The translations under genes were made by a program, and so were the position numbers. From positions 62,001 through 126,000 of the forward strand of contig DIBV01000011.1 in the NCBI GenBank assembly GCA_002415085.1: a DNA stretch of 64,000 bases, written 5' to 3'. Source of the DNA: Arsukibacterium sp. UBA5043 (GTDB lineage Bacteria; Pseudomonadota; Gammaproteobacteria; Enterobacterales; Alteromonadaceae). The notes under the pieces were generated by a model. It did not search any database. It was not told the origin of the DNA and was given only the letters and a program-made list of their open reading frames with translations. Each line of letters starts with the position of its first letter. The first letter of the stretch is position 1. Of this stretch, positions 28,609 through 37,942 are shown piece by piece.

Positions 28609-30462
28609 ATGGTACTGTGCAACGTGAATTCCAGCAAATTAAAGCCACTGCTATTTTTAAGTCTGTGCGGCCTGTTAGCCAGCTGTGCCCAGCAACCTCA
28701 AACCACCATCGAGCGCCCTGCTGATGCGCCACAGCAGCAAGTGCCGGCAACAAAAATTGAATCTGCCGCAGATTTGTATCAGAAAGCACGTGATTATCAG
28801 GGTGAAGCCAGACAAATACATTTACTGCGGGCGGCCAGGGCTGCATTAATACAGCAACAGTACCCTCTGGCGCTGGCAATAACGCATACGCTGGCCAATA
28901 GTGAATACTCTGTAGTGCGTCAGCGCAATATCGTGCTGCTGCTGCAAGCCTATCTGGCCAATAACGAACTGGAGCGCGCCAGTGTATTACTTGATCAGAC
29001 CCCGCTTGATGCACTTCCCACGGCAGATTTAAGCGAATATTTATGGCATGGTGCACAGTTTTACGCCAAACAACAGCGCAGCCTGGCTGCCAGTCGCTGG
29101 TTGTTGCAACTGGACCAGCAACAGCAAAGTACCACCAATTATCCGGAACTGTGGAATTTACTCTGGCAGCAACTTACGGCGCTAAGCCCCGCCAACCTTG
29201 CCACTTTGCGGACCAATGCCACAAACCGCCAGCAAGCCTGGCTTAACCTGGCTGAGCTTAGCCGGCAGCATATTGGTCAGCAAGACGCATTGCAGCAGGC
29301 ACTGGCTGCGTGGCATCAGCGCTACCCTCAAATGCCTGGCCCTGATGCCTTGCCCGAGGCATTGCAGCAACTGCTCTCTTTAACACCCTATCAACCCAGC
29401 CGGATTGGCGTGCTGCTGCCGTTAACCGGTAACTTCCGGGCCCATGCCAAAGCATTGCAATATGGCTTAATCAGTGCCGCCAGTGCACAGCAAGCTTCAA
29501 CTCAGCTGATATTTATTGATAGTCAGCAGAGCCCGGAGCAAATAACCTTACGCTTAAAACAACAGATGGTCGATTTTGTGATCGGCCCATTGCTGCGGGA
29601 TCAGGTTGATCTCATCAGCCAGCAAGCTGACTGGCCCTGGCCCACCTTGTTTTTAAACAGCCGTGATCCGGCACAACCCAAGCGGGACAATCATTTCTTT
29701 TACGCGTTAAGTCTGGAAGATGAAGCGAGTCAGATGGCAGAACTTTTCCAGCAAAAAAATTACCAACGCCCTGTTGTGATTAGTGCCAGAAACAATATCA
29801 GCCAGCGGATGCAACAGCATTTTGCCGGGCAGTGGCAGGCGATGGGCCATCCTGCCCCCGAGCTTTATCAGTTTAGCGCTAAAGCAGAGCTGGAGACCAT
29901 TATCAATGACCTGCTGGAAACCGATATCAGCCAGAACCGTATTCGTAGCATCAGCAGTTTAGTCAGCAGCAAAATCAAACTGGAAGCTGAGCCGCATAGC
30001 CGGCTGGATATCGATGCTATCTATTTGCTGGCTGACCCGATACAAACCCGGTTGTTTAAGCCTTATGTAGATGTATCCGTTAACCAGATCGCACCACGTT
30101 TGCCGGTGTACGCCAGTTCACGTAGTTTTAGTGCCAGCCTCGATAGCAATGAACAACGCGATCTAAACGGCCTGACCTTTACCGAAATGCCGTGGATGCT
30201 TGGCGAACAAAGCAGCGTAAAATTGCGCGAGCAATATCAGCAGTTATTTACCGATCAGGACGAAATATTGCAACGGTTGTTCGCCATGGGCCATGACGCT
30301 TACGCGCTTATTGCCAGATTAAAACAACAACAGCATTTACCAGCACTGGTATTTCCCGGGTTGACCGGCCAGCTTAGCCTGGACCAAAATGGCAGTATTG
30401 TGCGGCGATTAAGCTGGGCCAGTTACCGCAATAACCGGCTGATTTCCGTGCAGGAACCCTGA
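28609..30462 (+). CDS. lpoA: Penicillin-binding protein activator LpoA (outer-membrane lipoprotein)
   Basis: LpoA is an outer-membrane lipoprotein that reaches through the peptidoglycan to activate PBP1A. The 617-residue precursor has a lipoprotein signal ending LLASC. The N-terminal alpha-helical TPR-like domain is rich in Gln, Leu and Ala (about 50-250). The C-terminal domain is of the periplasmic-binding-protein fold, beginning at PSRIGVLLPLTGNFRAHAKALQYG. I use the ATG at 28609; a GTG five codons later (28624) is an equally plausible start, as neither has a clear ribosome-binding site. It is the first gene of lpoA-yraN-diaA-dolP. Confidence 0.94.
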   Translation: MVLCNVNSSKLKPLLFLSLCGLLASCAQQPQTTIERPADAPQQQVPATKIESAADLYQKARDYQGEARQIHLLRAARAALIQQQYPLALAITHTLANSEYSVVRQRNIVLLLQAYLANNELERASVLLDQTPLDALPTADLSEYLWHGAQFYAKQQRSLAASRWLLQLDQQQQSTTNYPELWNLLWQQLTALSPANLATLRTNATNRQQAWLNLAELSRQHIGQQDALQQALAAWHQRYPQMPGPDALPEALQQLLSLTPYQPSRIGVLLPLTGNFRAHAKALQYGLISAASAQQASTQLIFIDSQQSPEQITLRLKQQMVDFVIGPLLRDQVDLISQQADWPWPTLFLNSRDPAQPKRDNHFFYALSLEDEASQMAELFQQKNYQRPVVISARNNISQRMQQHFAGQWQAMGHPAPELYQFSAKAELETIINDLLETDISQNRIRSISSLVSSKIKLEAEPHSRLDIDAIYLLADPIQTRLFKPYVDVSVNQIAPRLPVYASSRSFSASLDSNEQRDLNGLTFTEMPWMLGEQSSVKLREQYQQLFTDQDEILQRLFAMGHDAYALIARLKQQQHLPALVFPGLTGQLSLDQNGSIVRRLSWASYRNNRLISVQEP

Positions 30463-30478
30463 GCATGAGCCACTTATC

Positions 30479-30823
30479 ATGAACGATAAAGGGCAATATT
30501 ACGAGCAACTGGCGCTGGACTACTTGCAGCAGCAGGGGCTGAGTCTGGTTTGCTGTAATTTTCAGTGCAAAGCCGGCGAAATAGATTTAGTGATGCGCCA
30601 GGATAAGCAACTGGTGTTTATTGAAGTAAAATACCGCGCCAGCAATGCATACGGCGGTGCCCTCGCCGCAGTAACAGTTGCCAAGCAGCAGAAACTGCTC
30701 AGGGCTGTGCGCTGGTATTTGCAGCAGCATGGTGGCCAGAATCAGCCATGCCGGATTGATGTATTAGCAATTGAAGGGCGTGAGCCGTTTCATTACAACT
30801 GGCTGCAAAATGCATTCAGTTAA
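30479..30823 (+). CDS. yraN: YraN family protein (UPF0102, restriction-endonuclease-like fold)
   Basis: This is a small protein of unproven function with a PD-(D/E)XK-like nuclease core. Likely metal/catalytic residues are E34 and D36 (GEIDLVM) and E49-x-K51 (FIEVKYR). The 114-residue length is typical of the family. It follows lpoA by 16 bp and precedes diaA by 12 bp in the conserved gene order. The name is secure; the activity is not established. Confidence 0.93.
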   Translation: MNDKGQYYEQLALDYLQQQGLSLVCCNFQCKAGEIDLVMRQDKQLVFIEVKYRASNAYGGALAAVTVAKQQKLLRAVRWYLQQHGGQNQPCRIDVLAIEGREPFHYNWLQNAFS

Positions 30824-30835
30824 CAGGACAGGGTA

Positions 30836-31423
30836 ATGCAGGAACATATCCGACAACTTTTCAGTGAAAATATTCAAACGATGATCGCCACCAGTGAAGC
30901 GCTGGCCGAACCGATTGAAAACAGCGCGCTGGTTATCGTTAATAGCCTGATCAGCGGCGGCAAAGTGTTATGCTGCGGAGCGGGTGCCAGCCAGTCTCTG
31001 GCCTGCCACTTTGCCCAGCTGCTATTGGATCAGTTTGAAACAGAGCGCCCCTGTTTGCCTGCTTTGGCGCTGCAGGACGATATTTCGAGCCTGCATCCGA
31101 ACAACCATATTAACCAGGATTTTCTGGCGCGCCAGGTACGGGCCATTGGCAACGCCGCAGATGTGCTGCTGGTTATTTCACTGACCGGTTCCGAACAAAG
31201 CTTAATTAAAGCGGTCGAAGCAGCGGTAACCAGTGATATGAAAGTCGTGGCGCTGACGATTGATAACGACAGTGATCTTGCTGGCTTGTTAAATCAGCAG
31301 GATGTCGAGTTAAAAGTACCCGCCCACCGGCCGGCCAGAGTATTCGAATGCTATACCTTTTTACTACATTGTATTTGCGAGCTTATCGACACTACGCTGT
31401 TTCCACAGCAGGGAGAACTATGA
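30836..31423 (+). CDS. diaA: DnaA initiator-associating protein DiaA (SIS domain)
   Basis: DiaA forms tetramers that bind several DnaA molecules and stimulate orderly initiation at oriC. The 195-residue protein is a single SIS domain (SLISGGKVLCCGAGASQSLACHFAQLLLDQFETERP; VLLVISLTGSEQSLIKAVEAA), the same length as E. coli DiaA. Its stop codon overlaps the dolP ATG (ATGA). A GmhA-like sedoheptulose isomerase is a related alternative, but the gene order argues for DiaA. Confidence 0.92.
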   Translation: MQEHIRQLFSENIQTMIATSEALAEPIENSALVIVNSLISGGKVLCCGAGASQSLACHFAQLLLDQFETERPCLPALALQDDISSLHPNNHINQDFLARQVRAIGNAADVLLVISLTGSEQSLIKAVEAAVTSDMKVVALTIDNDSDLAGLLNQQDVELKVPAHRPARVFECYTFLLHCICELIDTTLFPQQGEL

Positions 31424-31989
31424 ACATCAGTAAACTTGTTGCACTGACTGCCACCGTGATTATGCTTCAGGGCTGTGCGGCGGCTGTCGTTGCAGGTGGT
31501 GCTACTGCGGCCAGCGCCGCGAACGACCGTCGTACCCTTGGTTCCCAGCTCGACGACAACAGTATTGTCATTCGTGCCAGAAGAACATTAGGCACCGCGG
31601 AAAGCATACCGGATACCAGCAATATTAATGTTACCAGCTACAATGGCGTTGTTTTGTTAACCGGCCAGGTCAGTAACGCAACGATAAAACAGCAGGCTGA
31701 ACAACTGATTAAAGACACCCCGGGGGTACGGGATATTCATAATCAGATCCGGCTGGGTAACAGTACCTCGTTAACCACCCGTACCCGCGATGGCTGGATC
31801 ACCACCAAAGTGAAAACCCAACTACTAACCGATGACGATGTGGCTGGCTTGAATATTAAGGTGGTAACTGAAAATGCTGAAGTGTTTCTGATGGGCCTGG
31901 TGCAGGGCCCGGAAGCAGATAAAGCGGTAGAAATTGCCCGCCATGTCGAGGGCGTATCCCGGGTAGTCAAAGCCTTTGAACGGCGCTAA
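31420..31989 (+). CDS. dolP: Dual-BON-domain outer-membrane lipoprotein DolP (YraP)
   Basis: DolP is a division-site outer-membrane lipoprotein that supports envelope integrity and BAM function. I start at the ATG at 31420, which overlaps the diaA stop and follows CAGGGAG. An upstream in-frame start inside diaA would bury the signal peptide. The 189-residue precursor has the lipobox MLQGC (C19) and two BON domains (about 48-115, NINVTSYNGVVLLTGQV; and 122-188, GLNIKVVTENAEVFLMGLV). The following palindrome can serve as its terminator. Confidence 0.94.
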   Translation: MNISKLVALTATVIMLQGCAAAVVAGGATAASAANDRRTLGSQLDDNSIVIRARRTLGTAESIPDTSNINVTSYNGVVLLTGQVSNATIKQQAEQLIKDTPGVRDIHNQIRLGNSTSLTTRTRDGWITTKVKTQLLTDDDVAGLNIKVVTENAEVFLMGLVQGPEADKAVEIARHVEGVSRVVKAFERR

Positions 31990-32002
31990 GCCCAAAAAGC
32001 AT

Positions 32003-32047
32003 AAAAAGGGGTCGGAGTGAATAATTTATTCACTCCGACCCCTTTTT
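32003..32047. repeat. 45-bp near-perfect palindrome, REP/MITE-like element and probable bidirectional terminator
   Basis: Arms at 32003-32024 and 32026-32047 are perfect 22-bp inverted repeats around one T, with outer AAAAAGGGGTCGGAG and inner TGAATAA. The A/T-tracts at both ends make it a workable terminator for the convergent dolP and DUF599 genes. The core is longer and more regular than an ordinary terminator. One arm recurs in degenerate form at 2241-2264, which points to a dispersed REP-type repeat. Confidence 0.75.
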
Positions 32048-32067
32048 CTAGTTTCAGCTCTCAGGGT

Positions 32068-32745
32068 TTAACATTCCTGCAGTGCTTTTAGCACTTTAGA
32101 ATGAAATTCGCGCTGCTTCATCACTATCATAACTACCACTGAAGTTATCATAAATAAAACCGGGTCGATAAACCACGACAGTGCGGATAGCGAAAAATAA
32201 ATCGAGCGCAGGCCATAATTAAACGAATGACCTGCCTGGTCTATTACTTTAGCCGCCCGGTTTGCATACAACGCCTGATCCTCTTCATTTAAGTTACGGC
32301 CGTCTGGCGCCGCGCCGATTAACACGCCGCAAAAACCGTACTGGCGCAACGACCAGGTGAACTGAAAAAAAGCAAAAACGAAAATAAAGGTCATCAGTAA
32401 TAGCTTCAGCTGTACCGAACCCTCGGTATAATTTGCCCAGGGCACCAGATTTGACAACATTACACTGAGTTTTTCAGCTGATGACATTGCGGTCAGTAAA
32501 CCGGCTAAAATAAGCAACGAACTTGAGGCAAAAAACGTGACGTTACGTTCCAGGGTAGAAATCAGTCCGACGTCAGCCATTTTGTTGTCGCGGGTTAACA
32601 TTTTCTGCATCCAGTCAGTCCGTTTACGTCGCAGTTCAAACGACAAACAACTCACTTTTTTGGCTTTACGTTTGGCAAACAGGGTATAGCCTATCCACAA
32701 GATAAAAAACCAGATAACAGCAATTAAGTCTAGCGGGCCTGGCAT
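32068..32745 (-). CDS. DUF599 family inner-membrane protein
   Basis: This is an integral membrane protein of unknown function. Four or so hydrophobic segments are visible (DLIAVIWFFILWIGYTLF; FASSSLLILAGLLTAM; LKLLLMTFIFVFAFFQF; the C-terminal FMITSVVVMIVM). Between them lie the DUF599 cytoplasmic motifs RKRTDWMQKMLTRDNKMADVGLI and GRNLNEEDQALYANRAAKVIDQAGHSFNYGLRSIYF. I start at the ATG at 32745, eight codons inside the longest frame, because AGGAG lies just upstream. That gives 225 residues. No function should be assigned. Confidence 0.85.
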   Translation of the reverse strand: MPGPLDLIAVIWFFILWIGYTLFAKRKAKKVSCLSFELRRKRTDWMQKMLTRDNKMADVGLISTLERNVTFFASSSLLILAGLLTAMSSAEKLSVMLSNLVPWANYTEGSVQLKLLLMTFIFVFAFFQFTWSLRQYGFCGVLIGAAPDGRNLNEEDQALYANRAAKVIDQAGHSFNYGLRSIYFSLSALSWFIDPVLFMITSVVVMIVMKQREFHSKVLKALQEC

Positions 32746-32788
32746 ATTATGCTCCTGCAACTGAACCAAAGATTACGTATAAGCGGAT

Positions 32789-33703
32789 TTAACATACTGC
32801 ACTGCGCAACAGCTTGCGCTGGTAGCGAAGATGCCGCCAGGCATCTACGCTGTAAATAAACAAAGCCAGCCAGATAAAACCAAAGGTAATTATATTGGCC
32901 ATTTGCAATGGCTCATGATAAAGCCAGACACCAAATACAAACATCAAACTGGGGCCAATATACTGAAAAAACCCCATAGTCGATAACTGCAATCGGCGGG
33001 CTCCGGCAATAAAACACAGTAACGGAATCGTGGTCACAAAGGCAGCCGCCACCAGCAAAAGGTTAAGCGCAGTAGAATTATTCAGCATATTTGCCGCGCT
33101 ACTGTCGGCATAGTGCCACCAGTATAGCAATGCCACTGGCAGCAACAACAATGACTCAACAAACAAGCCCGTTAATGCCTCTACCGCCAGTTTTTTACGC
33201 AGTAATCCATACACCGCAAATGAACCAGCCAGCGCCAGCGCCAACCAGGGAATTGAGCCAAAAATAACCAGCTGTATTATCACGCCGGTTGCCGCCAGAC
33301 CCAGCGCCAGCCACTGCAGTACTCTTAGCCGTTCCCCCAGAAATAACATACCCAGCAGCACATTCAGTAAAGGGTTAATGTAATAGCCGAGGCTGGCATC
33401 AAGCATATGATCACTGTTTACTGCCCAGATAAATAAGCCCCAGTTCACTCCCAGAATTAACGCGGTAAATAACAGCCATAACAACAGCTTTGGCTGACGC
33501 AACAGTCTGATTAGCTGCGCGCCTTGCTTCAGGGCCAACAGTACCAATAGCAACAACAGACACGACCAGACAACCCGGTGCACCAGAATTTCAGTGGCGG
33601 CAATAAAATCAATTTGCTTAAAATAAAGCGGGGCAATGCCCCAAAGGCTGTAAGCGCTGGCAGCGAAAGCACCACCGAGTTTTTGCTCCCTGCTTAACGA
33701 CAT
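32789..33703 (-). CDS. rarD: RarD family EamA-type transporter
   Basis: The protein is an inner-membrane drug/metabolite-superfamily permease. The 304-residue sequence has ten predicted hydrophobic segments in two EamA-like halves and the RarD-specific N-terminus (GAFAASAYSLWGIAPLYFKQI, EILVHRVVWS). Further family landmarks are NWGLFIWAVNSDHMLDASLGYYINPLLNVLLG and FQYIGPSLMFVFGVWLYHEP. The substrate is unknown; RarD was named for chloramphenicol sensitivity in Pseudomonas. Confidence 0.93.
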   Translation of the reverse strand: MSLSREQKLGGAFAASAYSLWGIAPLYFKQIDFIAATEILVHRVVWSCLLLLLVLLALKQGAQLIRLLRQPKLLLWLLFTALILGVNWGLFIWAVNSDHMLDASLGYYINPLLNVLLGMLFLGERLRVLQWLALGLAATGVIIQLVIFGSIPWLALALAGSFAVYGLLRKKLAVEALTGLFVESLLLLPVALLYWWHYADSSAANMLNNSTALNLLLVAAAFVTTIPLLCFIAGARRLQLSTMGFFQYIGPSLMFVFGVWLYHEPLQMANIITFGFIWLALFIYSVDAWRHLRYQRKLLRSAVC

Positions 33704-33726
33704 TGTTTAATCCCAAAAACGGCTGG

Positions 33727-34185
33727 TTAACCAACCAGATATGTACCGGTGCCCAGTGCAATATGCACGCCTTGTTCGTTGTGCAATTCCATCCGGCATA
33801 CTGCCACTTTATTGCCGGCGCGGATTACCCGGGCCGTAGCAATAAATTCTGCGCCACGGCCCGGTCTTAAGTAATCAGTGCGAATATCGATGGTACTCAT
33901 TTTACCAAACCGTTGTACCAATTCAGCTTGCTCTATTTCGCTAAACCGTCCCAGGGCGCTCGCCACCGCCATCATACCGCCGGCGACATCCAGCACCGTG
34001 GCAATGACACCGCCATGCAAAATCTGTTGGATAGGGTTGCCAACCAGTTGCTCCGCCCATGGGAACCGTACCTCAACTTCATCGTCAGCAAAGCGACTTA
34101 CCTGCAAGCCGAGTAAGCGGTTAAAGGGCATTTGATCAAAGGTTGCCGCGATATAGGGCAGCAGCTGTTCAGCAGACTGGGCCAT
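33727..34185 (-). CDS. Hotdog-fold thioesterase family protein
   Basis: A 152-residue PaaI/4HBT-like acyl-CoA thioesterase domain. The helix-proximal motif ILHGGVIATVLDVAGGMMAVA and the strand STIDIRTDYLRPGRGAEFIATARVIRAGNKVAVCRMEL are characteristic. The acyl substrate cannot be read from the sequence. It begins 1 bp after ampE ends, so it is probably cotranscribed with ampD-ampE. Confidence 0.88.
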   Translation of the reverse strand: MAQSAEQLLPYIAATFDQMPFNRLLGLQVSRFADDEVEVRFPWAEQLVGNPIQQILHGGVIATVLDVAGGMMAVASALGRFSEIEQAELVQRFGKMSTIDIRTDYLRPGRGAEFIATARVIRAGNKVAVCRMELHNEQGVHIALGTGTYLVG

Positions 34186-34186
34186 C

Positions 34187-35080
34187 TCAGTGCAACCAGC
34201 CGCTTAAAGTCAATATCGCAACCAGTGCCAGAAAAAATAACATATTGCGCTTACCCAACTGCACCAAGGCACTACTTTCGTCCAGCGTATTCAATTGCTC
34301 CGCCTCCTGCGGTTCGGCTGCCATAGCCACTTCGGTCAGTACCTGTTCGTTATTGGTGGTAAAGTCCATAAAGTAAGCCAGTAATGCATTCGATGCCCGG
34401 GAGAAATAGCCGACCAGCGCAAAACCTAAACCAAATAATCGGGTAGGAAACCATTGTGCCCAAAACGTCAGGTAATATACAGCGTCAGGTCCATCGGTAT
34501 CGGTTTGCAATTTGCTATAGGCTGTCGCGTTTTGTTCGCTGTCAGCTGCTGTGGTGCTTTCATTCAGGGTTCTTGGCTCCTGCAACTGACGCACCAAAGC
34601 ATAAGTGATCACCCCAAAGGCGCCGAGCAATAAAAACCAGAATACGGTAGCCGCATAGTAACGAAAATTGAGCCAAATCAGAGTTTGACCATAACTGTTT
34701 TGCTCAATATCACTACCTGATTCAGTACGAATTTGCTGCATCACCAGATAAGCGGCCTCGTCGTCGCCCCGCTCCTGCGCGTTCAGATACTGTTTGTACA
34801 ATTGCCGATAATGCCAGCAGCCGATACCTATCAGCAATACCAGAGTGTTGACAATAAGGCTTAGCAGACGGTTATCAATTAAACATAATAACAGCGCAAC
34901 CACAGCCCCAGGCAGCACCAGCCAAAGGTACTGGCCCAGTTGATGCCGGGCTAAACCCGCCAGCGGGGTTTTTAAACTAAACCTTAAATATGCTCTGACG
35001 TAACGGTGGGCCTGCCAGGCATCGTGGCGCACGGCCAGCCGCTCAATAATTAGTGCCAACAACATGCTGATTAACGTCAT
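34187..35080 (-). CDS. ampE: AmpE, inner-membrane signalling modulator of beta-lactamase induction
   Basis: AmpE is a polytopic inner-membrane protein, encoded with AmpD, with an unclear role in beta-lactamase regulation. The 297-residue sequence begins MTLISMLLALIIERLAVRHDAWQ, typical of AmpE. It has four or five hydrophobic segments and an internal FWAQWFPTRLFGLGFALVGYFSRA. The ATG overlaps the ampD stop by 4 bp. No ampC or ampR gene is in the window. Confidence 0.93.
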   Translation of the reverse strand: MTLISMLLALIIERLAVRHDAWQAHRYVRAYLRFSLKTPLAGLARHQLGQYLWLVLPGAVVALLLCLIDNRLLSLIVNTLVLLIGIGCWHYRQLYKQYLNAQERGDDEAAYLVMQQIRTESGSDIEQNSYGQTLIWLNFRYYAATVFWFLLLGAFGVITYALVRQLQEPRTLNESTTAADSEQNATAYSKLQTDTDGPDAVYYLTFWAQWFPTRLFGLGFALVGYFSRASNALLAYFMDFTTNNEQVLTEVAMAAEPQEAEQLNTLDESSALVQLGKRNMLFFLALVAILTLSGWLH

Positions 35081-35661
35081 TCCCTGCTCTCCTTTATTGC
35101 GGCTAGAATTGCGGCCCGATAATACGGCCAGTCAAACGCCGGCCCCGGATCCGTTTTGCGACCGGGAGCGATGTCACAATGGCCAACAACCCGCTCCGGT
35201 GTTATATCCTTATAGCGCGCCAGCAAATAATGGCTCAGGGCTATCAGGCTTTGGTACTGCTGCTCAGTATACGGTAAATCATCGCTGCCTTCTAACTCTA
35301 TCCCAATCGAAAAGTCGTTGCAGTTGGCCCGACCAGCAAATTCACTTTTGCCGGCATGCCAGGCTCTGTTCGCAAAGGGCACATACTGAAAAATTGTGCC
35401 ATCGCGCCAGATCACGCAATGGGCCGCTACCCGTACCTCCTGTAACGAGCTGAAGCTTGGGTCAATGCTGCAATCAAGAGTGCCGCAAAATAAGCTATCA
35501 ACCGGGCACCCCTGCTGCGGTGCCGTGGCAAAGTTACCTGCCGGCAAACTGATATTGTGAATAACTAATAAGCTTACTTCCTCAGCATGCGGGCGATCAT
35601 CAAAATGAGTACACGGGCGTTGATGCATCGGGGGGCAAACGGGCAGAGCAAGGGTTTTCAT
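35077..35661 (-). CDS. ampD: 1,6-anhydro-N-acetylmuramyl-L-alanine amidase AmpD
   Basis: AmpD is the cytosolic zinc amidase that removes the stem peptide from anhydro-MurNAc-peptides during murein recycling, lowering the AmpR inducer. The 194-residue protein has zinc ligands H35 (VIHN), H161 (GHCDIAPGRKTDPG) and D171, with E122 (GIELEG) and K169 as catalytic-site residues. There is no signal peptide, so this is the cytoplasmic AmpD rather than AmiD. It links the recycling pathway to the two scavenging clusters in this window. Confidence 0.96.
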   Translation of the reverse strand: MKTLALPVCPPMHQRPCTHFDDRPHAEEVSLLVIHNISLPAGNFATAPQQGCPVDSLFCGTLDCSIDPSFSSLQEVRVAAHCVIWRDGTIFQYVPFANRAWHAGKSEFAGRANCNDFSIGIELEGSDDLPYTEQQYQSLIALSHYLLARYKDITPERVVGHCDIAPGRKTDPGPAFDWPYYRAAILAAIKESRE

Positions 35662-35729
35662 CAGAATTTTTGCCTTTAGCCTGTACTGTGATTAAGCTAG
35701 AACGCTATTGTCAAGGTTGAGGAGCGCGA

Positions 35730-37167
<1,438 letters not shown>

Positions 37168-37260
37168 GCAACGCCAAACTTTGCAGGCCAGTTAAACCAC
37201 CGTTAAGCAAACTTCTGATACACTCGGTTAATCGCAACACATGTAGTTTGGTGACTGGCC

Positions 37261-37902
37261 ATGCCGCTGACAGGAAAAGTAGTGCACTGGCGCGACGATA
37301 AAGGTTTCGGCTTCGTCGTACCTGATCATGACACCCGACAAGTGTTTTTCCATATTCGTGATTTTACCGACAGCAAAATCCGCCCGGCGGAGGGCTGTCG
37401 CCTGCAATTCGACCTGAGTCAGGATAAACAAGGCCGGCCACTTGCCGTCAAGCTTGAGGTTATCAGTGCCTCAGCCTCATCGCCACCGTTGCCAGAACAT
37501 GAAGTTGTTGATCTGGATTATACCCAGGATGTGGCATTGTATTTTCGTTGCGCTTTTCTGGTACTGGTGGTTATTGCGCTGTTGTTCGGCACCCTGCCTT
37601 ATGTGCTGCCAATTTTGTATATTGAAGCAAGCCTGTTTACTTACTGGCTGTATCGTGCCGATAAAGCTGCTGCTAAAGCCCGCCAGCGTCAGCGTTTACC
37701 GGAACAAAGTTTACAGCTGTTCAGTTTGATAGGTGGCTGGCCCGGCGCCCTGCTGGCTCAGAAAAAATTGTCACATAAAAAGCGTAAGTTTTTATTCCAG
37801 AGAGAGTTTTTACTGGTGATTGTCGGCAATGGCATTTTACTTATCTGGTTATTATCGCAACATGGCCAGCTGTTTCTGGGAAGGTTGGCGCTCTGGTCTT
37901 AA
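37261..37902 (+). CDS. Cold-shock-domain / DUF1294 membrane fusion protein
   Basis: The N-terminal 70 residues form a cold-shock (CSD, OB-fold) domain with the RNP-like motifs KGFGFVVPD and VFFHIRDF, implying single-stranded nucleic acid binding. After an acidic linker, residues about 93-213 are a DUF1294 domain: two hydrophobic segments (YFRCAFLVLVVIALLFGTLP; YVLPILYIEASLFTYWLY), then DKAAAKARQRQRLPEQ, GGWPGALLAQKKLSHKKRKFLFQ and a last membrane segment. CSD-DUF1294 fusions are known, but their role is not. It would place a nucleic-acid-binding domain at the inner membrane. Confidence 0.88.
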   Translation: MPLTGKVVHWRDDKGFGFVVPDHDTRQVFFHIRDFTDSKIRPAEGCRLQFDLSQDKQGRPLAVKLEVISASASSPPLPEHEVVDLDYTQDVALYFRCAFLVLVVIALLFGTLPYVLPILYIEASLFTYWLYRADKAAAKARQRQRLPEQSLQLFSLIGGWPGALLAQKKLSHKKRKFLFQREFLLVIVGNGILLIWLLSQHGQLFLGRLALWS

Positions 37903-37942
37903 CGTGAGGCCGCAATAACTACGCCTGGTATTGGTTCTCTTT

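Noticed and set aside
28598-29056. A 152-codon minus-strand frame over the start of lpoA
   Set aside because: LpoA has a lipobox and domain structure in the plus frame and the conserved gene order; the antisense frame has no recognisable feature.
34187-35661. ampD-ampE as evidence of an inducible ampC beta-lactamase locus
   Set aside because: Neither ampC nor ampR is present nearby; the pair is explained by ordinary murein recycling.
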